Below are positions 33,950 to 45,464 of a stretch of DNA of 64,000 nt, one piece after another (the first letter of the stretch is position 1; each line of letters starts with the position of its first letter). The notes under the pieces were generated by a model. The model was not told the DNA's origin and did not search any database. It was given only the letters and a program-made list of their open reading frames with translations. The stretch is from Aspidiotus rigidus (taxonomy: Eukaryota > Arthropoda > Insecta > Hemiptera > Diaspididae): contig JAVHKY010000026.1 in the NCBI GenBank assembly GCA_035079385.1, forward strand, positions 682,001-746,000, given 5' to 3'. The position numbers and the translations under genes were made by a program.

Positions 33950-34164
33950 TTTAATTAATAGATAAATAAATAGTAATTTATTTGTTTATTTTTTTGAATT
34001 TTTCATATTTTGGACGGCAGTGCCGGACATATTCGACTCTCTATTTATATAATCCGTCCAGACAAATAATTAATTCTTAAGTTTCTGAATAACGTCGTCA
34101 GCTGATGATATTTTTGTGACGCGAATTTCAGATACCCCCTGGGAGGGTAACCACCAAAATTGTT

Positions 34165-35155
34165 TTACATGAATAACGAAGTGATGACATCGCAAAAGTG
34201 TATAGTCTTAGGGTTAGGAATGATGTCACAGAGTGATGATGTCAGTAAAGTTGGAATGGTGACGTCACAAAAATGTATAGCCTTGGAGGTGATTGTGTCA
34301 CGGGTTGATGACGTAAGAAATGTGTACTTAAACTCAGGTGTGACGATGTCACCAAATTTTTCATACGGAAAATTTAACACTTAGCTCAATGTACAGTAAA
34401 CTAGATTCTGCTGAAGGTATTAAACTAGGCTTGCTCACAGTATGTTGTTTTTCAGTGAAGAAATGATGTTGGAGGGGGACTTAAGTGCTGAACTAGACTG
34501 ATCCCTATTACGTCAGTACAGAAATGATGTTGAAGAGGCTAAACTAGGCTGAAAATGTAGCTTGAGTTCTTGTTTGGTTAGACCAGACTGGTCCTGTAAT
34601 ACTGTTGAAGAGAGCTAAACTAAGTGAGGGGGTTTGAGGCGGATGTTGGATACTAAAGGTGTAGAAATTTATAGTATGCTGGATTACGCTGAATGCGTAG
34701 CTTAAAATAAGGCTAAGAAATACTGTCGTAGTTGCATTTTTGACATATAAATTATTTAGCTAAGGAATGCCTTCAGGTTAGGGGTGATGACGTTATCAAG
34801 GTTAGGTTGATAACGTCATCAAGTTGTAAGGTGATGAAATCACGGATTGATGACGTCACCAAAGTCAGGTTGAGAATATTATCAAGGTAAAAGGTGATGA
34901 CATTATCGAACTCCTAAGGTTACAGGTGATGACGTCACCGAACTTAGGTTGATAATATCATCAAGGTGAAGGGTGATGATATCATCAAACTCCTAAGGTA
35001 AAGGATGATGACGTCACCAAGGTTAGATTGATAATATCATCGAGTTGAAGGGTGATAAAGTCGCGGATTGATGACGTCACCAAAGTGTAAATAACCCAAT
35101 TTCAAGGGTGATGACGTCACCAAGGTTAAGTTGATGACGTCACAGAAAAGTATAT
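34165..35155 (+). repeat. TGACGTCA-rich tandem repeat block
   Basis: Phrases such as 'ggtgatgacgtcaccaaggttaggttgata' (TGACGTCA inside) alternate with palindromic variants such as TGATATCATCA. The spacing is about 25-50 bp. TGACGTCA is exactly the cAMP-response element palindrome bound by CREB/ATF proteins in animals. The middle part (34430-34640) shows 'ctaaactaggctga' words instead. Related words recur near 39500, 41000-41470, 45120-45240, 57920 and 58360-58560. Confidence 0.8.
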
Positions 35156-35213
35156 GTCTTTAATGAGTAAAATTCACAGAGTAAACAGAGGTCGTCTTTG
35201 CTATACTTATAAC

Positions 35214-35754
35214 CAGAGCCCGGATTTTTCGGCACTAAAGATGAAAAGTTTCGGCACTTAATGTTGGATTTTCGGCATTATTCGGCATTTAAATGAAAAA
35301 AATGAAAAAAACATTCACTTTTAGTGCTTTTACAAATTCACGCCCAGAATTACCCAATTAACAACCAAAATTACATGATTTTGACCACAATAAACGCATT
35401 TTGGGGATTGAAGTCATTAAAAAAAAATCCTAGCAATCTCGAAATAATATTTTTAATTTTTCAACTTTGAACAAAAAATAATATTTTCAAAAAAAATGTC
35501 AATCTTCACCATGATCCTGAATTTTAAGTAAAATTGAGCTAATTTTGTCCGAAATTATGTAATATTGGACGATATTTAACAAATCTGTCATTCTCGGCCT
35601 TATTCGACTTTAAATCCCGTTCTCGGCATTTATTCCATTTTTGGCATTTTTCGGCAAGCTAAAATTTGTTTTACAGGCCCCATCACCCATGAAATGACTT
35701 CTATCTGATTTTCAAGCTTTCCGCCCTTCGCAATACCGAGGAATCCGGGCTCTC
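35214..35754. mobile_element. 541-bp hAT-type MITE
   Basis: The left end is CAGAGCCCGGATT and the right end is the complement of AGAGCCCGGATT, with the last base changed. The 8-bp flanks are CTTATAAC (35206-35213) and CTTAAAAC (35755-35762), seven of eight identical. The interior repeats TTCGGCA/TTCGGCATT near both sides and has no coding capacity. Ends and duplication length fit hAT. Confidence 0.82.
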
Positions 35755-35773
35755 CTTAAAACGTTAACAAATT

Positions 35774-35934
35774 CGGGCATCATACAAATTTGTAGTTTAG
35801 GTTCGCCTAACGCGTTGAGTGCGCGTCAAGCTCTGCAAACAGCTGTACACTACGCGAATTGTTGAGTGTTGCAGATTCACCGCTCGGTTAATTGCGTAAG
35901 GCGAACCCTAAACTGTGAATTTTAATGGTGCCCG
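35774..35934. mobile_element. ~160-bp hairpin MITE
   Basis: Left and right halves form an imperfect inverted repeat of about 50 bp. CGGGCATCAT.. and TAGTTTAGGTTCGCC at left pair with GGCGAACCCTAAACTG.. and GTGCCCG at right. It sits 19 bp from the neighbouring hAT MITE. No target duplication was convincing. Confidence 0.6.
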
Positions 35935-36075
35935 TGTATTATACGCGTAGTTATTTGAAGAATAGGAATTGAAAGATATATGCTAATCAATAACCTTATG
36001 TATTTCCCTAAAGGAGAAATTCAAAACTAGCTCCATTCATTAAAGTCAAATAAGTAAACATTATAAGATAATAAA

Positions 36076-36076
<1 letters not shown>

Positions 36077-36113
<37 letters not shown>
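36077..36113 (+). repeat. (TAA)n microsatellite
   Basis: About twelve uninterrupted AAT/TAA units, flanked on both sides by copies of 'taaacattataaga'. Confidence 0.9.
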
Positions 36114-36118
<5 letters not shown>

Positions 36119-38440
36119 CATTATAAGAGTTTGTTTAGAATAGATTGAAGAATATGCAATTCTGTGACTGCAGTAACTTGTTTTTTTTTTTTAGGAGGGG
36201 GATAAGAGTCTGAGAAATTGTTGAAAATAAAAATCTGGTTTCCCTGACTCGGGGATTGAAATTTTTCTCAATTTCCTTTGTCTAAAAGATCGAAACGTAT
36301 TTTCATATTTCTTTTCTTTCTGTCATAAAGTTCACCTCAGAGGATTTTTCAGTGTTTCTATTTACGAAACCTTTCCCTAAAACAATGAGCTAGTTTACCT
36401 ATTCTTTAACTAACCGACAGATGGAATGGAGGTCAGATGGCGCAAACTTCCTCTAGAGATTAACATACCAACGAGAAGCTGGTTGTAGGGCTGGAAATTT
36501 AAATTATTCGATCAATTTGAAAGAAGTATTTTGAAAAATCAAAAAAAGATGCTCGTGTTTCTACTCTTTCCAGTTGGCCCAGAATCTCTCAATTGCAAAG
36601 AGGACAAAAAACTATTCCGCTATCGAAATTTGAGAAAATTCTATTGCGATAAACTTCCTCTGCCTGATCATTTTACCAAAATCGAAATTCTTTCGCGTCA
36701 TTGCTTCGTACTTTATCTTTCATACTAATTTCAGAAAGAACAGCTAATTTAACCGTCAATCGGGCTGTACAATATTTTTATTCGAATCATTAATCCGATT
36801 TATTCGATACACGATTGTTTTTAGTCTGAGGATATGCCCCCTAGAACCAAGATGGCTGTAGTCTTATCTCTTCCCCCCCCCCCCATAAGAAAGAGGGCAT
36901 GCACTTCGAATTACATTCGGCGGTGATTATTTCTGTTTGCTATAATATTTCCTCATTTTTCTCGAATGAAAACAGATTTTATTCGTGCGCGACCATCTAG
37001 AAATTTTCTCAGCCGAAAGAAGTATAACAAAGTTTAAAAATAATGATAATTTATTTCTGGAGAAGAATGATTTTTGAATTTAGCGTTGATTTGCGAGTCA
37101 ATTACGCGATGTTGACGCGAGATGAAGGAAGGAGAGCGCGAATTCTCGCCGCACTCATTACGCGCCTTATTTATTATAATTAATGAAATTTGAAAAATCG
37201 AAAATAGCGCGCGTTAGTTTTTTTTTTTTTGAAAGATCTATCCTGATGTAGTTAGCCGTCGAAATTATGTAGGCGTATTTATTAGCCGATGGAAAATAAA
37301 ATCATGTTAACGAAATCGCTTGATTTTATTATATTTACTTGTATACCAAATGGGCAAAATTGATGATGCGGGACTGTACAATTTTTCTCCGCGTGCTTTT
37401 CAAGACTCAACGCGAAGTGCTGGCGAGAATCGAGTAAATAATTTTCAAGTACTAGCAAAATCTCGAGTACAGCAGTTCGTGGGCGGAATCGAGAGCGAGA
37501 GAGGCAGCATTATTTCTTCATTATATATAGGCTTTTGGATTAACAACTTAGTCTAATGAAACTAATTTCGATTTCAAGACGGGGAAACTGTATAATGTAA
37601 TGTTGTGAAGTTGGGAAAACGATAGTCTGCTAACTATAAGTTATTCGCGACCAATAAATATTGTGGGCGCGAGAGCCGGGGTAAGGATTGTAAATACGAG
37701 GGCTCTGTGCGTTGCGATCAGTGAAGCGGAGCACTTCTCCTGGCGGTTAGAAGAAATGAGAAAAAGAAAAAATACGCTAAGCCGCGATGTCCGCATCGGT
37801 TAGCAATATGGAACATCACTGAATAACTGTACCTGTTTTCTCGAATGGTGTTTCAACCGCACTCGAATTTCATCATCGGTGCAGGAGAATTATTATTATG
37901 TCGAGTGAAATTACATTCATTATATATGAGAGGAACGAAGCTCTGTTTTCACGGAGTAGAGTATATTATTTACTCGCTTCCATTTTCGTATATAAGTTCT
38001 CTTATCGATAATGTCGGAAATCATAAGCAAACGTTGAGCGAGAAATCGACGACTTACATTGCAAGACCCAATCGATGGCTATTAAATAAATGGAGCAATA
38101 TTCTCCAGAAATGTATAGCTATAATGGGAAATGTTCGAGTGTGCACTTTCTTCATTTCATCTTCGAAGATCTTCTCGACTAATGACCTTGGTAAACTCAA
38201 GTTATACGTTCAAAAGGCACAATCTTGCTCCTGACATGATGGTTCTTTCATTCTCGTATATCTTCAACCCTCTACTTTGACCTAGATTATGAGATTTGGA
38301 AATTGAAAGTACAAACCTGAGTGAAATAGTGACGATTTCAGTCTGCACCAATTCTGCCCTTGCCTAAAGTTCGTCTTTTCTCTAGGTTCTTCAAAATATA
38401 GTTGTATCCAATTGCAATGTTCTAAAGTAACCATGCTACC
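36114..38440. other. No recognisable gene
   Basis: CpG-containing AT-rich sequence. The largest frame is 129 codons at 37845-38234 (+), with no recognised motif. Homopolymer runs occur near 36180 (T), 36873 (C) and 37219 (T). Confidence 0.45.
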
Positions 38441-38616
38441 CAGGGCCGCCAAGAGCTAAACCGGGCCCGGGGAAAATTACGTTTTTCTTTTTTTTTTTTT
38501 TGTAATCCACGATTGAGATTTTAACTCTAGACCTAACGTCACCTGAATCTGGGCCCTTTGAACATCCTTGGCCCAGGGTAAAAGGTACCCTTTTTCCTAC
38601 CCTTCCGGCGGCCCTG
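38441..38616. mobile_element. 176-bp hAT-like MITE
   Basis: Inverted ends CAGGGCCGCC at left and GGCGGCCCTG at right. The 8-bp flanks ATGCTACC and ACGCTACG agree at six of eight positions, compatible with an old hAT-type duplication. The interior has a T-run and a GGGCCC-rich centre. Confidence 0.7.
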
Positions 38617-38624
38617 ACGCTACG

Positions 38625-39400
38625 CTGCGGACAACCTGTTCAAGCTTTATACTGCTTTCTCTAAGTATTACTCTCCGGTTTTGAAATAGCTCTTCCTTAT
38701 CTCAATGAGGTACCCTGGAACTGAGTACCTTTGGAGCTTCTTTATGATCCAATACCGTCATAGAAGATCAAAAGCGCTAAGTATATCAAGTGACACTATC
38801 GCCGTAACCCTGTCTTTAATTTTCCCCAGCCTCTTTGTCATGCTAATATGCAGTCTTCGCAGCAATTTTTCACTTCTTCTTTACTAACATCTTACATGCC
38901 ATTTTGTACAGCCTGCTTTACTTCTTTGACAACCATGTAAACGTTTGGGAAATTTTAGGATACTTGGCATTCAGCATCACCTAGTTAGTCTCATGGGGAA
39001 ATGTGGTGATTAATTCATGAGGTTTCTCAATTCTCTCTAGGGATCTCTATTCTTTACCATTGTTTAATATGCCTTCTTTGATAATGAAACCTTTCAAAGC
39101 ATTATCTTTTGCTTTTTGGGTAAGCCATCTGTAATTTCGTCTTATCTTTTGCTTTTTTACCTTAAGTCCCTCTATTCTGTAGGTTTTCTTGCATCTTTCA
39201 ATTTTACGATTTGGTTGCTTGAATTGTAGTCTTTTGGGTTTCCTGCTCCTTGGCCCACTAGTAGATGTAGCTCAAGTCTCTACAGCGTCAATCGACCGTT
39301 GCGTAATTCTCGTTGCGTCTTCAACGACGTTCTATAATCTCTTTAGGGGTACCTCCTTCAGTATATTCTTCATTTTATCTTCATCAATTTTCCTGGTTTT
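38625..39400 (-). pseudogene. R1-like LINE relic, linker and RT start
   Basis: On the minus strand an RT block reads VSLDILSAFD, the first catalytic aspartate motif. It is followed by WIIKKLQRYSVPGYLIEI and RKSYFKTGE, matching the region after that motif in R1-like elements. Upstream, basic sequence such as SRKPKRLQFKQPNRK resembles the endonuclease-RT linker. Several stops and shifts occur. The relic ends at the MITE on one side and the foldback element on the other. Confidence 0.6.
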
Positions 39401-39611
39401 ACCAAATTTTTTTTTTTTTTGGGAGGGAGGGACGTCCGCCGTCCGGCAAAGCTCTGAGTTCGAAAATTTTCCTAGTCCCCTCGTATCATAAATAGGTTGG
39501 GGGACGGGGCCTGTGACTTCACAGTTTGATGACGTCATAGGTCAGCCTTGTAACATCACAATCTGATGACGTCATAGATCAGTTTTTTTTTCAAGTTCCC
39601 CTCCTATTATA

Positions 39612-40954
39612 TATGTTACAGTTAAACCCCGAAATCAGTAAATTCTAAAATTCATTAGTCAAAACTAGTTGCCACAAATGACTTTAGTCAGAACTAGTTT
39701 CGACTAGTTAACTCTAGAATTTACCGTGACCCTCAGCGTTGGAGCTAGTTTTAACTTAAATAATTTCAGGTAAAACTAGTTTTTACTAGTGAAAACTAGA
39801 ATTGACTAGTAAAAAGTGAAATAGAGAAGAAATTATGATTGTCAGGGAAAACTAGTTTTAACTAGCGAAAACAAGAAGGGTGAATCCAATCAGTAAAGTG
39901 AATTTCTTCCCTAGTACAAATGTAATTGCATTTTTATCAAGGGTGTTGGAGGCATATTTTTTTTTAGAGGCGTCCGGAACGAATACAGAAAATGACTCTC
40001 CGACTCCGGTTGCCTCCAGTGGACACGTTTGGAGGCGTCTTCTGACCTCCAAAGTATATCTCTGGAAGTACCTCCAATTGCCTCCAGCGCAATTACTGAG
40101 ATTGGAGAAAATGCCTCCGGAGGCACTGTCGAAGAAACCGAAGACGTCTTTGGAGACGCCTCCGAAGGCACTTGTAATGTTGATCAGTGTGACCAGATGT
40201 AGCATATTGGCCTACCAGTGTTGCCAGATGACAGATGATACTCAGAAGGTGTATTTAAAACTTTGGCTTTTCTCCGAACCGAGCAGCGCTAGCATCAAAG
40301 TGGCTGAATGAGGGTCGAGGAATAGAATACTGTTGAAAAAAGTGCCTCCTAAAGGGTCTTTGGAAGCACCTCCAAGCCTCTAGGTGGAAGCAAGGTACCT
40401 CCGGAGGCAAAATGCTCCAGCCTCCAACATCTTGGTTTAAATCCTCACCATCTTCGCCTCATTGGAGACGGAGGCAAGGTACCACCAGAGACAAAGTGCC
40501 TCCAGCCTCCAACACCCTTGAATTTTTATTTTTCACAAAGCTTGTTTGTACTTGAATGGTGTGCGTCAATTAGTCACTGTTAGATTTGCTCTTGTAACGT
40601 TTATAGGCCGACGAATTCGTATGATATGCGGTTTAATGTGTGAATTAAGGAAGAAAAATTTAGAACTTTTTCGTATATTTTATCCCAGTGTGAGCTACTT
40701 ATCCTCAAAGTTGAACAGAACTACCAAATATCTATCAATTTGGCCGAAGTATGTCTGGAAACACCATCACCTTTTGAACTCGAACAATTTCAATTCATTT
40801 CAGTCATAACTAGAATTTACTGATGAATTCAAACAATTTTTTTTATTCTAGAATTAACTAGTCAAAACTAGTTCTGACTAAAGTCATTTGTGGCAACTAG
40901 TTTTGACTAGTGAATTTTAGAATTTACTGATTTCGGGTTTTAACTGTAACATAT
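39612..40954. mobile_element. ~1.34-kb TIR element family T, full-length copy
   Basis: Terminal inverted repeats of about 110 bp start with TATGTTACAGTTAAA and contain AAAACTAGTTGCCACAAATG. The outermost copies lie at 39612-39722 and 40845-40954. The interior has many GGAGGC words and CCTCCGGAGG palindromes, with no transposase. It is inserted in the foldback repeat at a 'cctattatata'-like site; an empty version of that site is seen near 41070-41085. The target duplication is TA-rich and cannot be resolved by eye. Confidence 0.88.
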
Positions 40955-41049
40955 ACATATAGCTTCAAAATCCAAGTCTGCGACGTCACAATTTGATGAC
41001 ATCATAGGTCAGTCTTATGTCGTCACAATCTCATGCCGATATAGATGAG

Positions 41050-41530
41050 GTTTTTTTTCAAGTTCCCCTCCTATTATACAGCTCCGAAGTCCAGGTCTGT
41101 GACGCCACTGACGTCAGAGGTCAGCCTTGTGATGTCACAGTCTACTTTTTTTCAGATCCCACGTGCCCCATAAAACAGGTTCCCTGCCACCCCTCGTTTG
41201 ACTTCGTTGAAGAACCTGTGAGTTTTTTTTTTATCGAAGAGATGGGGGAGATGAATTGAGGACAATTGACGGGTGCCGACCACCGGGCGCTGTCGAAAAA
41301 ACGTGGATTTAGTGAAATTTCGACCTCATAACTACGAATGATAGGAAAGGGACTTAGAAAAAGTCACGGGATCTTTAACGGAGTAGAACGAAGGGTGGCA
41401 GGGAACCTATTTTATGGGGCACGTGGGATCTGAAAAATGTTGACTTACTAAATCAATGACGTCATCAAATTGTGACGTCACGGGCCTGGACTTTAAAGCT
41501 ATATATGATGGGAGAGGGACTTGGAAAAAT
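41050..41530. repeat. Inner palindrome with TGACGTCA arms
   Basis: The left arm (about 41060-41240) contains 'cagatcccacgtgcccc' and 'caggttccctgccaccc'. The right arm (about 41350-41530) contains the same phrases in reverse complement. The centre is about 110 bp. Both arms include GTGACGTCA-type words. The left-arm phrases recur at 57960-58020. Confidence 0.75.
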
Positions 41531-42147
41531 TCCGAACTTCAAGCTATTTATGATGGAAGGAGGATATAGATTACCTTAAAACAGTGGCAGGGTGTCTACT
41601 GGCCTATAAAACATGCAAATGGCATGTTCTTAACGATTTTTTACATTTTTCAAGAAAGAATTCAGGTAAATTTTTCCTCCTCGTCTTCTTGTTCTTCTCT
41701 TTTTAGGTTTGGTTTTCGAGTTCCAGTAAACACTCTCTGGTTCTGAAACTGGGGCCCGCGAAAGGTTGAAGTAACTTTTAAAAAGTAGTGGTTTTCAATA
41801 AATTTACTCGTATTTAAGAATAATTTTTTTCTAAGGTGGCCGCGGAAGAGAAGAAATCATTGGAAAGGGGCCGCAGTCTCCAAAAGTTTGAGAGCCACTG
41901 TCTTAGAAAGACGTTCTGAGTCTCATGATGTTTGAAGTGTTGCATATCTGGCTCATTGAAGGGGCTGAGTCAATTGGTGTATGAAACATTGCATATCTAG
42001 TTAGTCGAAGGGACTATATTTTAGGCTATACATAAATAGACCGACCTCCGAGCTATACATGATAGGAGGGGGACTTAGAAAATTTTTAAGCTCCGAGCTT
42101 TGCCGGCCGGCCATACGGCGGACGTTTTTTCCGACCTCCCCCCCCCC

Positions 42148-44689
42148 AATAAAACAGGATGAGGGGGGAAATCGGAATAATATGGACTTTCGAGCTTAAG
42201 CTTATGAGGTATCTTTGTTTAGAAAAAGTATAAACAAAAAAAAAATCATAAAACAGATTACCTGTTGGCCTCGATTAACACAAATAATGAAGGAAACAAC
42301 GAGCAGCTAACGAAATAGGCTGCGAGTTTTCTTTTAGCTACATTCAGGAACTGTACGATCTTTCTATGTACCTCCTCTCCCCAAATTTACAAAATTTGCG
42401 AATATCCGAGGAATCTTCAGGTCGAGTGTTCGTAATAAATTGAAAAAATTTAGCTTTTCAAGTCTTTTACCACCAACCTCTAATAGTAAATATGACCTTC
42501 ACTCGCCTTTCCAACTTCTGGAATATATAGCTGTACTAGGTGCGGTACATAAATTTGAAACGTAAGTAAATAAAATAAAGAATAGAATACAAATTCGAGT
42601 ACAGGCGAGTTTATATAACTCGTACTTAATTTCTGGTTTGCGAGTAGACAACAAGGTTCGTCGCGAAAAAAAGAGAAAGAGAGAAAAAAAAAGGGGATAA
42701 CAGCGAATATAGAATATGGATAATGAGATTTTTTCTCGGAGCTGTTGTACAGTAGTTCATAATGACTTCATAAAAAGAAGCGAAGAAGAAATAAAATTGT
42801 ACATTTTTACGTACAATATTGTCAGTCGTTAAAAAGGGAAAACTTTGTAAATAAACGTAGAACGAAAACTACTCCTTCAAAGTTTAATTTTGGTCTTCGA
42901 GGTATCCGAGTGTAATATGGTAAGAGTACAGAAAGAAAAATCTGATGCTGTAGATGTAGCGCGACTATACATACCTTCATAATACAAAGATACTTTTTTG
43001 CGGGCTACCACCTACTGATCAACTTTTCTTCTTAGCTTTCCGCCGGGTGAATACGTTTTCTTTATTTCCGAAAATGAAAAGAGTAGTCTGAGGATGCAGA
43101 AGGGAAGGGGGAGAAGAAAAGCTCCTTTCTTCGAAAATATCAATGGTTTCCACGTCAAACGTTACCAACTTCTTCGTTGTAATGTGCTGAAAGGTAATCC
43201 GCAGAAAAGAAAAAAATATACGTAATTCTTTCAGCACAAATAAAGCTGGCAGTTAAATTCAGCTCTTATACGTACATAGACAGGAAAAGTTTTTGGGGAG
43301 GAAAAGAAAAAAAAATCAGAAAACAAAACCTTTTCTTATAAAAATTTACTTTTACCGACTTTTCTTCGTGCTGTTTTCTTCTCCTCCAGGACTTCTACTC
43401 TCATCTTATTTTTCGAATTACTCGCTGAAAATAAATTAACTTCGACACATCGCGTTGCACTGTTTCTTTACAATAACACACGTGACTCATGTCTGAGAAG
43501 AAGCACCATAATGACGATGAAGATGTTCGAAAATCAAACTTACAACAAACTACGAGAATTCGATAATTAAGTTCACTCGTTCGTTTACAAAAGACGTCGT
43601 GGAAGACGAAGGTGGTGGTGCACTTTTGGAAGGTAGCGATTTTTAGGTGTGGCTTTGCAGAATTTGAAAGCATATTCTCCGAAGTAGAATTCCCGAGCAG
43701 GTGGACTCGAGAGAAGTACAAGAATATATCGGTCGTATAATTATATCGATGTAACGAACAATCGCTGACGATAAAAATGCCACAAATGACGCTATTGACA
43801 TGAGTCGAACGAGCTTCAAAACTTTTCTCACGAAGAGAAAAACACGTGGTACGTCCAAGTTGGCGCAGTTTAAAGATTGATGGGTGATCGTGAGGATCAG
43901 GGTAGAAATAATTACGAAAAAGTGAAATCTCGAAAATTTTTCGATGTTGAGTTGGGTGGACGGTCGCACGATGTATTGAGGAAAAGTTTCCATTTAATGA
44001 TGTTCACTAGCTGAAAAAGACGAAGAAAAAATATACGGAATAAGAAAGACAAAACGATAAAGAGCCGCAATGACGAGAAAAGAGAGGCAGAATTGAAAAC
44101 ACAAAGAGATGACGTGAGAGGGTAACGAATTTCGAAGCCGAAATGGAAAACTTTAGTAAATTCAACTCCAACTTTCAACAAATTTGTTAACAATTCATTG
44201 TCAATAATTCAAACGGGGAATTATCCGATGTTTATTTCCTCCTAACGACACGAATACGAAAAATTTTTCATGTAACTGGTCGACCCATTCCAATATCATT
44301 ATAACAAGAACTCAATGGTGAAACGATATTATTTATATTACTTGTAGATTATATATAAATATAATCAATTTGATGAGCTCTCTATTCAACATCTCTTTAT
44401 GGTCAAACTTTACTTCAAGTATTAATTTCGTATTTCGATATTACACTAGAGGGAGACGAAAATAAAGTGGATAGTGAGCTGAGTAAATGGGAGTTGGTAA
44501 TATTATTAAGTTTTCGATAGATACATAGGAAAATATTTCCTCGTCCATAGACAGTTATATAAAGAGAAAAGCATATTTTTATTTTCACGCAACTAATATA
44601 ATTTAGAAGACTCATCATCATCATCATCATATTGGTCTCATCGTCTAGTGGTTTGTTGATTTCGAGTCCTCTGGGAATTCACGACCCTG
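42148..44689. other. No recognisable gene
   Basis: AT-rich sequence with minus-strand frames of 93-116 codons around 43401-44193. One (43643-43993) is hydrophobic in part but has no family motif. No element ends were identified. Confidence 0.4.
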
Positions 44690-44840
44690 ATAATGTTGAA
44701 TTCCTCAATTCTTGTTTAAAGTCGACTCTACACCAAGATATCGAGTCGACGTGAGGTTGGAATTTTAGTTGATCCGATTCCGATCGGTTATTCATGTCAA
44801 CCTGTAGTCGATTCTGAAAGCTTGACCATTGCTGATCGCC
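44690..44840 (+). repeat. TCGAC-satellite fragment
   Basis: It contains 'aagtcgactctacacc', 'atcgagtcgacgtgagg' and 'tgtagtcgattctgaa', resembling the satellite at 3780-5660. Confidence 0.5.
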
Positions 44841-45119
44841 AGCTTCTGGAGCTAGCTCTAAAAAAATATGTTCTGGTGTAGGCAAATAAACAAAGATAAT
44901 TTTTAATTTATTGGACTTGCAAATTCCCAATAGACAGCTGGGGTGTCGGTAACGATATCAGAAAAAAGGAAACCAATTTGTGAATTTTCGGTAGCGGATA
45001 AAAGTGCAGTAAGACATCAACCAGTTGAAACCTCCTTATGATGGAAAAAATGAACGCCCAACACTAAATGTATTAATTCTCTCGAATCTCAATCTCAATA
45101 GTTGAATAATTACTTGAAT

Positions 45120-45300
45120 CTGTTTGTGACGTCATCATCGGCTCGAATTTTTCTGTGTCGTCATCGAGCTCGTGACGTCACCAATATTCCGCACTTTTGA
45201 CGGAAGTCTAGTATTAGTCTAGAATTAGTCTAGCATAGCAGAGGCATATCCGAGGCCTAGTTTAAATGCAAATAACGCTAGTTCTCGCAAGGGAGGAAAA
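45120..45300 (-). repeat. TGACGTCA repeat fragment with CTAG words
   Basis: It contains GTGACGTCA twice, 'cacttttgacggaagtctag' and 'gtctagaattagtctag'. In reverse complement it matches the order at 58330-58420 ('actaggcttctgtcaaaag' followed by TGACGTCA). Confidence 0.6.
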
Positions 45301-45464
45301 TATTGTGTGCTAAGCCTAGTCAGTTAATAGTAGATTACAGAACAGGAGAGGTAAATAAGCGATGACCGAGTAAGCAGTTTGCAAACAAACGAAAGCGAGT
45401 GAAGTGACGCACTTAAGGTTTGCTTGCTTACCGAAGTGTTCTTAATGAGTATCTTTCTGTTAAA

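Larger units (their letters stand above)
33571..34080 (+). mobile_element. 510-bp PLE insertion, family C, with 13-bp TSD
   Basis: The insertion is flanked by a perfect 13-bp direct repeat GTTTCTGAATAAC at 33558-33570 and 34081-34093. It begins with about 37 bp that recur in inverted orientation near its 3' end (33571-33607 versus 34009-34045). Between them lie a PLE C-terminal coding fragment, a hammerhead-like relic and an AT-rich tail. The short inverted segment resembles the flipped partial copies that accompany Penelope insertions. Confidence 0.85.
39410..42147. mobile_element. ~2.7-kb foldback-like element, copy 1
   Basis: The outer ends are inverted copies. The left end near 39421-39480 carries GGGAGGGAGG, then ACGTCCGCCG, GGCAAAGCTC and TTCGAAAATTTT. 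The right end near 42075-42147 carries the same words in reverse complement. Subterminal sequence is built of repeated modules ('cctcctatcatatatagctc', 'aggtcggtgta', TGACGTCA). No coding capacity was found. A second, partial copy lies at 57172-58020. The structure resembles foldback elements, but the family is unknown to me. Confidence 0.65.

Noticed and set aside
34102..34130. CTGATGA near 34102 as another hammerhead core
   Set aside because: No GAAA box, stem II or complementary stem I follows. The downstream sequence reads GCGAA with no pairing.
34165..35155. Possible CRISPR-like array of palindromic repeats
   Set aside because: Spacing is irregular, the spacers are themselves repetitive, and the context is eukaryotic.
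39500..41120. CTGATGACGTCA strings in the foldback repeat as ribozyme cores
   Set aside because: They are part of the TGACGTCA repeat and lack a GAAA box at any sensible distance.
43643..44193. Possible small membrane protein genes on the minus strand
   Set aside because: Hydrophobic stretches come from T-rich composition. No family motif, start context or splice signal supports them.
44635..44690. tRNA-like A-box string TCGTCTAGTGG
   Set aside because: No cloverleaf can be drawn: there is no matching acceptor stem and no proper T-loop GGTTCGA box in the following 60 bases.
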